DNA of 64,000 bases from assembly GCF_042186555.1 (NCBI RefSeq), contig NC_133324.1, positions 196,125,640 to 196,189,639 of the forward strand, written 5' to 3'. Shown piece by piece: positions 46,526 through 56,319 of this stretch (its first letter is position 1; each line of letters opens with the position of its first letter). The position numbers were made by a program, and so were the translations under genes. Source of the DNA: Aquarana catesbeiana (lineage: Eukaryota; Chordata; Amphibia; Anura; Ranidae). A model generated the notes under the pieces. It had not been told where the DNA came from. It saw nothing but the letters and a program-made list of their open reading frames with translations, and ran no database searches.

Positions 46526-46727
46526 TTTCCATTCTCCCAGTAAAATATAGCATGACTAATGAATAAATGTATCTATATCCAATCTAAAGCTTACAAATAG
46601 AATAATTTGGCACCGCATGTATTTTATAACATTTCACTTCACCTTTTTGGAAAATGTGATATGGTAAGAAAGGACAAGAAGATAATACAATGTGCAAATA
46701 GTGTTCATTACCGAAATTGATCTCTTA

Positions 46728-48050
46728 AGCCTCGTACACACGATCGGATTTTCCGACGGGAAATGTGTGATGAAAGGCTGTTGGTGGAAAATACGCCCAT
46801 GTGTATGTTCCATCGGACAATTGTTGTCGGATTTTCCACAGACAAATGTTGGATAGCAGGTTTTAAAATTTTTCGCGGACAAATATCTGTTGTCGGATTT
46901 TCCAAGCGTGTGTACACAAGTCCGTCGGAGAAAAGTCCAAAGTACAAACACGCATGCTCGGAAGCAAGGATGAGCCAGAAGTGGTCGGTCTTGTAAACTA
47001 GCTTTTGTAATGGAGAATTAACATTCGTGACGTGGAAAATGATGAAATCTCGAAATGCAGCGCCCATTCTCTTCTTCTTTAATGGGATAATAATGAAGCT
47101 GCTTTGCTGGTGATACTGATGGAGTTATTGCAAACTAATTTTCAAAGGCTTTTTTTTCTAGTGATATCAAGAATACTATTAGTATGCTTCTTTTTTTTTT
47201 TTTCGGCCAAGTTACCACAACACCATTATTCCGTAGTTTTTAAGTTCAAAGATACAACTATGTTGGTGTTAATTTTACATTGTATTTTTTTAAATGTAAC
47301 CACCTACTCCCAAACTGTCATTTAAACACATAGCCAAGTATTATTCTCCACAATTTTTTTATTGTGCATTAAAAAAAGAAAACAAATAAAATTAGACATG
47401 TTATCTGCCAATAGAACTTAACTTATCCAAAAATATAGAAAATAGAACAAATCAAATCGTTATTATTCAACCAAAAAATAAAAGCCTTCTTAATATAGGG
47501 AATCAACAATGCCAAGTGTTGGTGAAAGCAGGGGTCCGTCAACCGGAGATAATTCTGAAAAAACATCTGGATTATTCTCCTGGAGCTCCCGCAGCAAAGG
47601 CATATGACATAATTGGTCACGATTAATAAAGCAACCAATTTTTGGTCCAAGAACTCCTCCTCCTCCTGTTCCTGGATGGGACTTGAGTCAAAGCAATAAC
47701 TCCAAGGCCAATATTAAATAACACGTAATCTCCTCCAATTCCGCATCATGTCTGGTTGACGAACGGCCGTTCAGAAACGAACTGAAAAGCACAAAATGAA
47801 AGGCGTGAACTGAAAAGTGCTAAATGAAAAGCGCAAATCAGCACTCACCAAACTTCTAATAACACAAAATTAGCAGAAGGAGCCCAAAGGGTGGCATTAA
47901 AGAGCTGAAAACTCACGTAGTACATCGGTACGTTCATGTTTGTTGGCCGACAATTCCTTGCCGTTTGTATGCAAGACAAAATCCAGGCACACACCTTAGG
48001 ACAAAAGTCTGAGGTTTTGTCTGCGGAAAATCCGATCGTTTGTACGTGGC
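46728..48050 (-). mobile_element. PIF/Harbinger element, decayed, 1.3 kb
   Basis: TTA flanks both ends (46725-46727 and 48051-48053). The left end AGCCTCGTACACACGATCGG and the right end 'ccgatcgtttgtacgtggc' are inverted. The outer segments (46728-47050 and about 47830-48050) match the halves of the MITE at 15844-16284. The middle carries sequence the MITEs lack, including a PIF/Harbinger transposase remnant on the minus strand. It therefore looks like a partly deleted member of the family from which the MITEs derive. Confidence 0.78.
47450..47760 (-). pseudogene. PIF/Harbinger transposase N-terminal remnant
   Basis: On the minus strand, from about 47745 downwards, one frame gives NRDQLCHMPLLRELQENNPD. 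It shifts into FQNYLRLTDPCFHQHLALLI followed by PYIKK. The pattern LxxELxxxxxxxFxNYLRMxxxxFxxLLxLxxPxIxK is the conserved region ahead of the DDE domain in animal Harbinger transposases. An acidic run (QEQEEEEF) lies just upstream. At least one frameshift and an early stop are present, and the catalytic DDE domain is missing after about 47450. Confidence 0.7.
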
Positions 48051-48204
48051 TTAAGGTTTGGTTAAGGTGTGGTATATCCTTTGTTCCATTGGGATCTCGT
48101 AGTCTTGTTTTCGGACTTCAGTACTCTACAGTTGACAATTATTTTTTGGCAACCAACTGTCTGAGTAAACTTTGTCTCAACTGACTTTTTTTTATTCACT
48201 GCAA

Positions 48205-48370
48205 AGGGGTTGATTTACTAAAACTGGAAGGTGCACAATCTGGTGCAGTTCTGCATAGAAACAGGTTTTATTGTTAAAGCTTAATTGAACAACCTGAAGT
48301 TAAAAGCTGATTGGCTACCATGCACAACTGCACCAGCTTTTGAACTCTCCAGTTTAATAAATCAACCCCT
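48205..48370. mobile_element. Short MITE, AGGGGTTGATTTACTAAA ends
   Basis: The left end AGGGGTTGATTTACTAAAAC and the right end 'agtttaataaatcaacccct' are inverted copies, and the 'ctggtgcag' and 'ctgcaccag' segments pair as well. The 166 bp element is essentially one hairpin. Confidence 0.8.
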
Positions 48371-51117
48371 GTGTCTATGTAATGATTTCATTTTAAAAAT
48401 GGAGCTGAACTTGGAAAGCAGGGAACTGATATCTTATAGGGAACCTTTGGAAATATTAATTGTGCCTAAACAGTGCCCTGCAAATCGTACCTTTTTTGTC
48501 TTAAATTCCTCCTGGAAAAATAGCCGTGAACTTCCCGGTATATGAGTCTGTCTAGGCATTTTGGTTCTGTAGACTTATCTGCATATCTGAATATCTGCAG
48601 TGTAAAATTATTTAAGTCACTGTGACTGTTATTCTCACCAGACTTGAGTTGCCGTTTAGTGATGTCACTACTCTGCTGCTCATTCTTCTCATTGCTGGAG
48701 AGGATGTAGTACCTGAAGACCTCTAATGTAAATAGACCTTTGCTTCAGCTTCATTTATTCTGTGAATATTTTCTTTCCCAACTTCTCCTGTTGCTTCTTG
48801 GTAAATACCTCAGCTTTTTTACACAGATGACCACCTCCACACAGAGACACAGTGGGGAGCAAGGAATGGTAAATGACTAATGACCAACTGTAGTGGAACA
48901 ATATTGGGACTAGTCCTTTGTCCTCAGCTTGTCTTTTTTTGGGCACAACTTCCACAGCACAGGCCCTCTTTATTAGTAGATAATTATAGACTTGAGTAAA
49001 CAACAAGGCTGTCATTGCAGATTGTCTTTTGAAATTGCCTTTTTTTTTAGATGTTATGCAGGTCCTCAGGGTACTTTCAGAGTCACTGATCTGGTAACAA
49101 GTGTGCAGATTATACCTATAAAAAAAAGGCTTTTATTGCTCTGTCTGCTCTGGGAGCATTTTCAATAATGTCCTGTTCTGTCTGACACCTGTCAACTAGA
49201 CAGAAGATATTGGGAAATGGGGAAACAGCAATACACAACTGAAGTTATACCCCTACAACATTTGGATATTTTTTAGTGGAGTTTATTAAAACTTTAAGGT
49301 CAACATAATTGCCAGGTAACTAGCATCTTCTAAAGCATAGGTCCTCAATCTCAAATTCCATGCTTTCTTCTTTCTTTTTTTTTGTTAAGGCTACTGATAC
49401 TACGTTAAACCTAAGTTTGAAAATCATCAATGTGTTAAAATCCAATCTGTATGTCTATGGGGTGCAAAACCCACTTGTAGCAGGTCAATGTAGCTTAAAA
49501 AAAGGTTAGCTGCAAGTCATATTCACCTGTCATTGACTTCTGAATAATCTTAGCAGCATCCCATACTGATACAATCAACATAAAAATGTAAAGCCCCTTG
49601 ACACAAGCCCTTATACTAAGAGCTGTATAATAAGTCTTTTTTCATATTGTCACCAATATAGAACGTGCTGACAATGCAGGCAACAAAAAAAAATCTGTCA
49701 GAGTTTTGAACCCTTGTATACAAAACATAGGAAAACATTCTTACTGTATCTCTTCTTTCATAATCATTCTCTAGTCATGGACTGCTTGGGTATTTGTAAT
49801 GGACTTGCATAAATACCCTGTTTTTTTTGACAAAAATGGTAAATATCAATGGATTTACAGTACTTTACATGTTGCTCAGTTCGCAGGAACATTAATATCA
49901 CATTTCCAATGATTTCCCCTCAAGACTTATGTTGTGAAATAAAATGACAGTGGAATACCAAGCTTTGTGTGAATGTTTTCCTTTGCAGAAATCTGAACTA
50001 CAGGAAAAGTGCAAGAACAAATGTATTAGAAGCCATTGGGGCGTGAGAGTTTACGGAGGAAGGCTGTGGGCTTCTGGCTCAAGCAATGCAAATGGACAAC
50101 AGCCTGTTCAGCTGTATAAATGAATGAAAACCGCACTGCTACTTCATAATAAACTTTAAAAAAGAATTAATCTTTATTACGTGCACTATAAATATTTGTG
50201 ATATGAAAATAAGACAAGAGAGCTATCCCAGAAGCACAATGTGACCTATCTAGAAATAGTAGGTCCACATCTTCTGGTGAGTGTCAGCCCATGTGGGGAC
50301 ACCTGAAGCACTTTGAAGTGATGCACCTTATATGTTTGCACAAGCACTTTATATTGTGTACACTGTTATATTGGGACTTTTTGTATAGAATTTGTGTTTT
50401 TCATAACACAAATATTTGTGGTACTCGTTATAAAGATCCATTCATTTTTAAGATTATTTTATATGAAGTAGCAGTGTAGTTTGCATTTCATTTATATAGT
50501 TGTTATTTGTGTTGGTTTAGCACATAGGGTTAACTGTGGCGGTTAAAATATTTATGTATCACTTATTTATTTTATTCTCCTTTTTTGGAATCTCATTATC
50601 CTCCGGCACAGATTAATATTTCACACATTGGTTCAGCTCATTGGAAGGATACAATGACTAACTGCTATGTAGACAATAAAAATATTACACTGCAGAGCTG
50701 ACATCACAGAAAGGCAATAGGAGACAATGCCTTGCCAAAATGAATTATATTCCCCTACATGTTATACTTACAGAATTAGCTTTTTTTATTGTAAGGGTAC
50801 CCCAAATAAAGTAGATGTAAACATTAACTAGATAACATTGTTTGCTAAAGCACTTTGTATAATAAACAACTCAAATGTATTAGCATAGTTAACCCCTTGT
50901 TTTAAATGTGGCTGTGACACCAGGGGCTGGTAGGAGGGGCTCCTGATAATCTAGCACTATAATTGGCTGCACAGTGCTGATGTCATTGAGAGCCTCTTAT
51001 ACCAGCTACCTGATTGTCAGTAGTTGCCTGTTGTCCATCACAGCTTGGTCATAGTTTTTGGGGCATTGATAGAGCGCTTCCCAGAACAAGGGTGTTAAGA
51101 CCCTTCTAGCGCGTATA
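48371..51117. other. Intergenic stretch, no recognised gene
   Basis: Mostly A/T-rich sequence with no supported coding region or transposon. A weak candidate terminal exon at 49989-50123 is listed separately. Confidence 0.4.
49989..50123 (+). other. Candidate terminal exon (weak)
   Basis: After a good acceptor, 'gttttcctttgcag' (49975-49988), an open frame of 44 codons starts KSELQEKCKNKCIRSHWGVR and ends at TGA 50121-50123. An AATAAA follows at 50148-50153. The frame needs an upstream exon that I cannot find, and I recognise no protein. It could be an alternative 3' exon, a non-coding RNA exon or chance. Confidence 0.2.
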
Positions 51118-51327
51118 CAATACGGTGAAAAAGTCTTAAGCAAGTGTGAAAAAATGCTGAAAATTAGGAATGTTTTCAGAAATAGAAGTGTTAATAGTTT
51201 ATTTTTTATCAATCAACAAAATGGAAAGTAAAGGAACAGAAGAGAAATTCAAATCAAATCAATATTTGGTGGGACCACCCTTTACTCTGAAAACAGCATC
51301 AATTATTCAATTTCTCTAGGTACATTA

Positions 51328-51695
51328 ATGCCGCATACACATAACCGGACTTTACGGCATACTTGGGCTCCAGCTGACTTTTTTTCCCCAAAAGTTTGAC
51401 GGATCTAGAAATGAAACAACATGTTTCAAATCTTTTCGACGGACTCGAGTCCGGTCGAAAAGTCCGCTCGTCTGTATGCTAGTCAGACAGACAAAAACCG
51501 ACACTAGGGCAGCTATTGGCTACTGGCTATGAACTTCCTTGTTTTAGTCCGGTCGTATGTCATCACGTACGAATCCGTCGGACTTTGGTTGATCGTGTGT
51601 AGGCAAGTCCGTTCATTCGGAAAGTCCGTCGTAAAGTCCATTGAAAAGTCCGCAGGACAAAGTCTGCCGCAAAGTCCGCTCGTGTGTACGCGGCA
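51328..51695. mobile_element. GTACACACG MITE in Tc1, 368 bp
   Basis: TTA flanks both sides (51325-51327 and 51696-51698). The ends are ATGCCGCATACACATAACC and 'ctcgtgtgtacgcggca'. The interior matches 36082-36496, including 'gactcgagtccggtcgaaaa'. Confidence 0.85.
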
Positions 51696-51714
51696 TTACA
51701 CACAGTTTTAGAAG

Positions 51715-52258
51715 GAACTCAGCAGGTAGGTTGTTCCAAACATCTTGGAGAACTAACCACAGATCTTCTGTGGATGCAGGCTGCCTCAAATCCATCTGTC
51801 TCTTCATTTAATACCACACAGACTCAATGTTAAGATCAGGATTCTGTGGGAGCCAAACCATCACTTCCAGGACTCCTTGTTCTTCTTTACACTGAAGATA
51901 GTTCTTAATGACATTGACTGCATGTTTGGGGTTGTCTTGCTGCAGAATAAAGTTGGGGCCAATCACACACCTTCCTTGATGATATTGTACGATGGATAAA
52001 TATCTGCCTGTATTGCTCACCATTGAGGACACCTTTAACCTGACTAAATGTCCAACTCCATTTGCAGAAATGCAGCCCCAAATGTGCCCGCAGGCACTGA
52101 TTATTGTACCGCTCTCCAGCCTTTTTGTGAACAAACTGATTTTTGCTACAGCCAAATATTTCAAATTTTGACTCCTCAGTCCAGAGCACCTGCTGTTAAT
52201 TGTTCTGTGCCTATGTTTTCGTGCATAGTTGTGTCTCTTAGCCTTGTCCTCAGACAAT
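51715..52258 (-). pseudogene. Tc1 transposase C-terminal part
   Basis: Minus-strand frames contain KRHNYARKHRH near 52230, then WTEESKFEIFGCSKNQFVHK (first catalytic Asp replaced by Glu in WTEE), LQQDNPKHAVNVIKNYLQCK (second Asp present), VLEVMVWLPQNPDLNIESVW (one codon lost before the glutamate) and NNLPAEFLLKLC near 51740. The N-terminal half is gone, and several frameshifts separate the segments. Confidence 0.85.
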
Positions 52259-52714
52259 TAGAACTGAGAATAAAAAAACTGTCTCGGCTCAACCAGCTTA
52301 AAAGCATAAAATTAGAAATAGCGCACTGCGTGTATCAAAGATCACAAACAATTTTATTAGATAAACCACAAATGTATGTTTAAAACAATGACGAACAGAC
52401 ACAAACAAACACTAATAAAAACAAGCCAAGTCCACCTCTTGCAGACCCATGAATAAGACCAAGATAACAGCAGCATTTGGCAATTGTGCAATAATAAATC
52501 TAGTTTTGATGGTTATACCCTTCAGTCCACAAAACCTCTTAAGAATGAATAGCTTGTGCACCTATGGAGGCCAGGATATATAAACTGTCAACGCTCATGG
52601 AGTAATGGAGTAAAATGTGTATATCCCCAATGTCAGTCTGCTGCATAGTTGGATCCAATAGTGATAAGGGTTGCTGGCCACATATACACAAATTGTGCTG
52701 ACAATGTCCTGATG

Positions 52715-53127
52715 TGTCAGGGCTGGGCTCAGCCCTTCCTTCTCTGAGCTGGCCACTCAGCTGTCAGCTAATTGCCAGCTCCTATCTCTCCACAGTGACT
52801 CTGTTGATGATATCCTGCTTGTCAGTCCTGCTTACTTAAGCCGTCCAGCCCAGTTGATCTCTTCCTTCGCCTTGGTCAACATCACAGAGACTTTCTCCTG
52901 CACTCCCGTTAAAGACTTGCTTGACTAACATTCCTTCTGGCTCCAGATCCTGCTTGCTGTTCCACTACGCTGATTCCTGGCTTCCTGACTTTCTGGCTTG
53001 TCTGACTATCCATTCCGGTTACCAAACTTTGGCTATGTTTTGACTATGTTTGTTCTATTTACTTTTATTATTAAACAAGTGTGATTTAACTGTACTTCTG
53101 TCTCGGTCTGATTCATGGTTTCTGACA
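52715..53127 (+). mobile_element. Solo LTR, 413 bp
   Basis: It starts TGTCAGGGCTGG and ends 'tttctgaca', so the ends TGTCAG/CTGACA are inverted. A 5 bp duplication, TGATG, flanks it at 52710-52714 and 53128-53132. ATTAAA at 53070-53075, about 50 bp before the end, fits an LTR poly(A) signal. No gag or pol sequence lies on either side, so the internal part was lost by LTR-LTR recombination. The class is gypsy-like or ERV and cannot be settled from the LTR alone. Confidence 0.85.
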
Positions 53128-53282
53128 TGATGGTGTTTGGGCAACCCAAGAAGGGGAAAACTTTTCCAGTGATCTAGAGGAGGTATGTCAAACAGGATGG
53201 TTGTGTACACACAATGTAGAGCCACTAAAGACACTCAGTGGCATATCCACTCCTGTATGGTCTCCCTCGCATTGTAGCATAT

Positions 53283-53716
53283 TGCCCCGTACACACGGTC
53301 GGACATTGATCGGACATTCCGACAACAAAATCCTAGGATTTTTTCCTACGGATGTTGGCTCAAACTTGTCTTGCATACACACGGTCACACAAAGTTGTCG
53401 GAAAATCCGATCATTCTGAACGCGGTGATGTAAAACACGTACGTCTGGACTATAAACGGGGCAGTAGCCAATAGCTTTCATCTCTTTATTTATTCTGAGC
53501 ATGCGTGGCACTTTGTGCGTCGGATTTGTGTACACACGATCGGAAATTCCGACAACAGATTTTGTTGACGGAAAATTTTATAGCCTGCTCTCAAACTTTG
53601 TGTGTCGGAAAATCCGATGGAAAATGTGTGATGGAGCCTACACACGGTCGGAATTTCCGACAACAAGGTCCTATCACACATTTTCCGTCGGAAAATCCGA
53701 CCGTGTGTACGGGGCA
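53283..53716. mobile_element. GTACACACG MITE, 434 bp
   Basis: TAT flanks both sides (53280-53282 and 53717-53719). The ends are TGCCCCGTACACACGGTCGG and 'cgaccgtgtgtacggggca', a near-perfect inverted pair. It is nearly identical to 10533-10965 along its whole length. Confidence 0.9.
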
Positions 53717-54409
53717 TATGGCTGTAAAAAGCAAACTGATAGTTCTGTTCCTCTAGGGAACATTTGTAATCCCAAGGTTGCGTAGTTCCCAAGTTCTTGG
53801 GGTGTAAGGTTATCAGATCCAGAAATGTGGCCAACTCCTTAATGGTGCAGCAATCAGTATTCCGTTGCAGGGTGCATTCAAAAGCACTGACAAGTGGGTG
53901 CTGTCACATGGTCAATAGGGTCAAGAGGATAGGACTGTGGCAAGCCCTGACTGGTTTTGCCAGTCACCGCCGGCTGCGTCAGAGGCTCAATCAAGTGCTG
54001 TCCTGCCACATGTGCAAAGGCCGGGCTTTAAATGGTGGATATCCGCATGGTCATACATATGCCATGCTTATGTCATCAATTAGTGCCTGAAAAACTTGAG
54101 TATAATGGACAATGTGAGTCAATACATGTAATGATACTGCCATGCCATCAGACAATGCCGGAGAAGACTTTCTTCCTCTATAGCTGTCATAAAGGGGTTA
54201 AAATACCGTTTTGACTTTTTCATGTTTATTGCTTTGCATCTCAGTGCAACTGATCCCCTCCCGACAGTTTCAGCCACTTCATGTGTAAATCCACTTGTTC
54301 CAGCATTGGCTGAAAATCATTGCTCCGAACCAGCTTCCTGATAGTTACAACTGTGCACCATGCATGTGCCATGTTTGTCAGCTTGGCGTGCAAAAAATAC
54401 AAATACATA

Positions 54410-54690
54410 GCTTATAAGATTGGAAAAAAGACATAAGTCCATCCAGCTCAACCTGTGTGTTTGTGATTTTTATTTTCTTTTACTCCCATAGCCCTGTATA
54501 TTCTGCTTTCTGAAAAAGTTTTTAAGTTGCCTACACACTCAGCTAGTACCACTTCCCGGGGAGGGAGTTCCACATTTTTACTGCTCTAAAGAAAACGTTC
54601 CTCAATCTATGGTTTAATCTCCTTTTTTCTAATCTCAAATCGTGTCCATGTGTCGTCTTCAGGGACTTTAGGTTAAACCATTTATTACAG
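54410..54690 (-). pseudogene. CR1-type LINE, 3' end, antisense
   Basis: The minus-strand translation from about 54650 gives GHDLRLEKRRLNHRLRNVFF, then RAVKMWNSLPGEVV, the CR1 C-terminal signature also seen at 27666-27950. The 3' UTR with the complement of 'agtccatccagctcaacc' follows at 54435-54465. It is 5' truncated. Confidence 0.88.
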
Positions 54691-54787
54691 TTGATCTTTA
54701 ACCTATTTGCTGCCAGGACCTACACTCCACTTAAACTCAAATGGCCAGTCCATTTTTGTATTTTTCCTTTTATTTTTTTTTCACTTA

Positions 54788-55203
54788 TGCCCCGTACACA
54801 TGAGCGGAATTTCCGTTGGAAAAAACTTGGATGGTTTTTCCGACGGAATTCCGCTCAAGCTTGGCTTTCATACACACGGTCACACAAAAGTTCTCTGAAC
54901 TTTCGACCATCAAGAATGCGGTGACGTACAACACTACGACGAACTGAGAAAATGAAGTTCAATGCTTCCGAGGCATGCGTCGAATTGTTTCTGAGCATGC
55001 GTAGGAATTTTGCGCGTCGGAACTGGTACAGATGATCGGAATTTCCGATCGGAACTTTTTCTGGCCGGAAAAAAGAGAAACTGCTCTCAATCTTTGGCTG
55101 GCAGGAATTCCACCAGCAAAAGTCTGATGGCGCATACAAATGGTCGGAATTTCTGACCAAAAGCTCACATCGGACTTTTGCTGGTGGAATTTCCAATCGT
55201 GTA
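54788..55203. mobile_element. GTACACACG MITE, diverged copy
   Basis: The left end TGCCCCGTACACATGAGCGG follows TTA at 54785-54787. The right end stops at 'tttccaatcgtgt' before the outermost bases, so the right terminus is truncated. It shares 'gagcatgcgtaggaattttg' and multiple CGGAATTTCCG motifs with the other copies. Confidence 0.75.
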
Positions 55204-55827
55204 GAGTTTGATCTCCACTTTAGCTTCCCCACCACAGGGGGATCAGTGCAGAGGGGAGAGGGCCCAGGATGGGGGGTAACCATTTGTAGAGTTTGATCCC
55301 CTTGTGGCCCCCCTGCAGCAGCTGAAGTTGGGGGGGGGGCAGTGGAGGAGAAGCTAGAAGCGCTGCAGGGAGAACCACAGGAGCATCAGTGCAGTTTGGG
55401 GGAAAGGGGTCACAGTGTTAATACAATACCTGTGATCTTGTGATCTGTGGCAGAGTGACAGTGTAGGCAGAAGAATTCAGTGCCTGAGCCAAGTCTCTGC
55501 ACACAGAGCAACTGCCTGCCAACTGACAATACTGTGCCTGCTATTCTGTTTCTGTTCAGTTTCATTTTTCGTGTACTACACTTTTGGCATTGAATGCAGA
55601 TTTACACAGAAGAGTAAAATAAAAGACTGAAGTGGACACTTTGTATTTCTTTTTGTTGAAGAAGATTTACAGTATATTGGCTGATGTTATGCTTGTTTAT
55701 GATTACATAAGAATTTGTTATTTATTGTCTGAAGACCGTTTGCACATAATGGATGGGTTATCATTTTAGTGCTGGACTATAAGATGATTTTTTTTGCCTT
55801 TACTTTTTATTTTGTGTGGGTTATTAA

Positions 55828-56315
55828 AGAGGAACTCCGGCTGACCTTCCCATTTTTTTTTGTCTCACTTACCTGATGGTGGTATCTGGACATTTCAGAT
55901 ACTCCCCATCCAGTGAATCCAGCTTTGACCCACTGAGATCATCTCATACCCGGCCACAGATCCATCCCGTGCCGCCATGTTTTCTCTGACGTCATTGAGA
56001 GGCCCGCCGGCTTTTCCAGGTTCAGCGGGCATGCCTCTCAAAGACGAGCTGATAGGCCTGCCCCCTCCACCTGTTCTTGAATGAAAGGCTATGCCTCCTG
56101 AAATATGTGACGTACATATCTCTGGAGGCACAGCTGGTAGCGTGCGAGTCATTCGACTAAGGCAAGTGTTGTGTATGGGGAGGTGGGGTGGCCTTAACAC
56201 TTAGCATTGAAAGAAAAGACCTAAACAAAAAAAATTAAAAATATGTTCTATTCCAGCAGAGGAAAGGAGGAGGGGTGGAGAGGCGGGATCGTCCTCCGAA
56301 GGGTGAAGGTCCGCT
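55828..56315. mobile_element. TTAA-flanked MITE, 488 bp
   Basis: TTAA flanks it at 55824-55827 and 56316-56319. The ends are AGAGGAACTCCGG and, on the other strand, AGCGGACCTTC. It is related to 11557-12033. Confidence 0.7.
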
Positions 56316-56319
56316 TTAA

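Larger units (their letters stand above)
51118..52258 (-). mobile_element. Tc1 element, 5'-truncated, with MITE insertion
   Basis: The outer end CAATACGGTGAAAAAGTCTT follows TATA at 51114-51117. It belongs to the same family as 6885-11030. The other end is lost at about 52258. A GTACACACG MITE sits at 51328-51695, between the inverted repeat and the transposase. Confidence 0.85.

Noticed and set aside
54691..55283. Frames of 63-142 codons near 55 kb
   Set aside because: They cross a GTACACACG MITE and share repetitive wording with its other copies.
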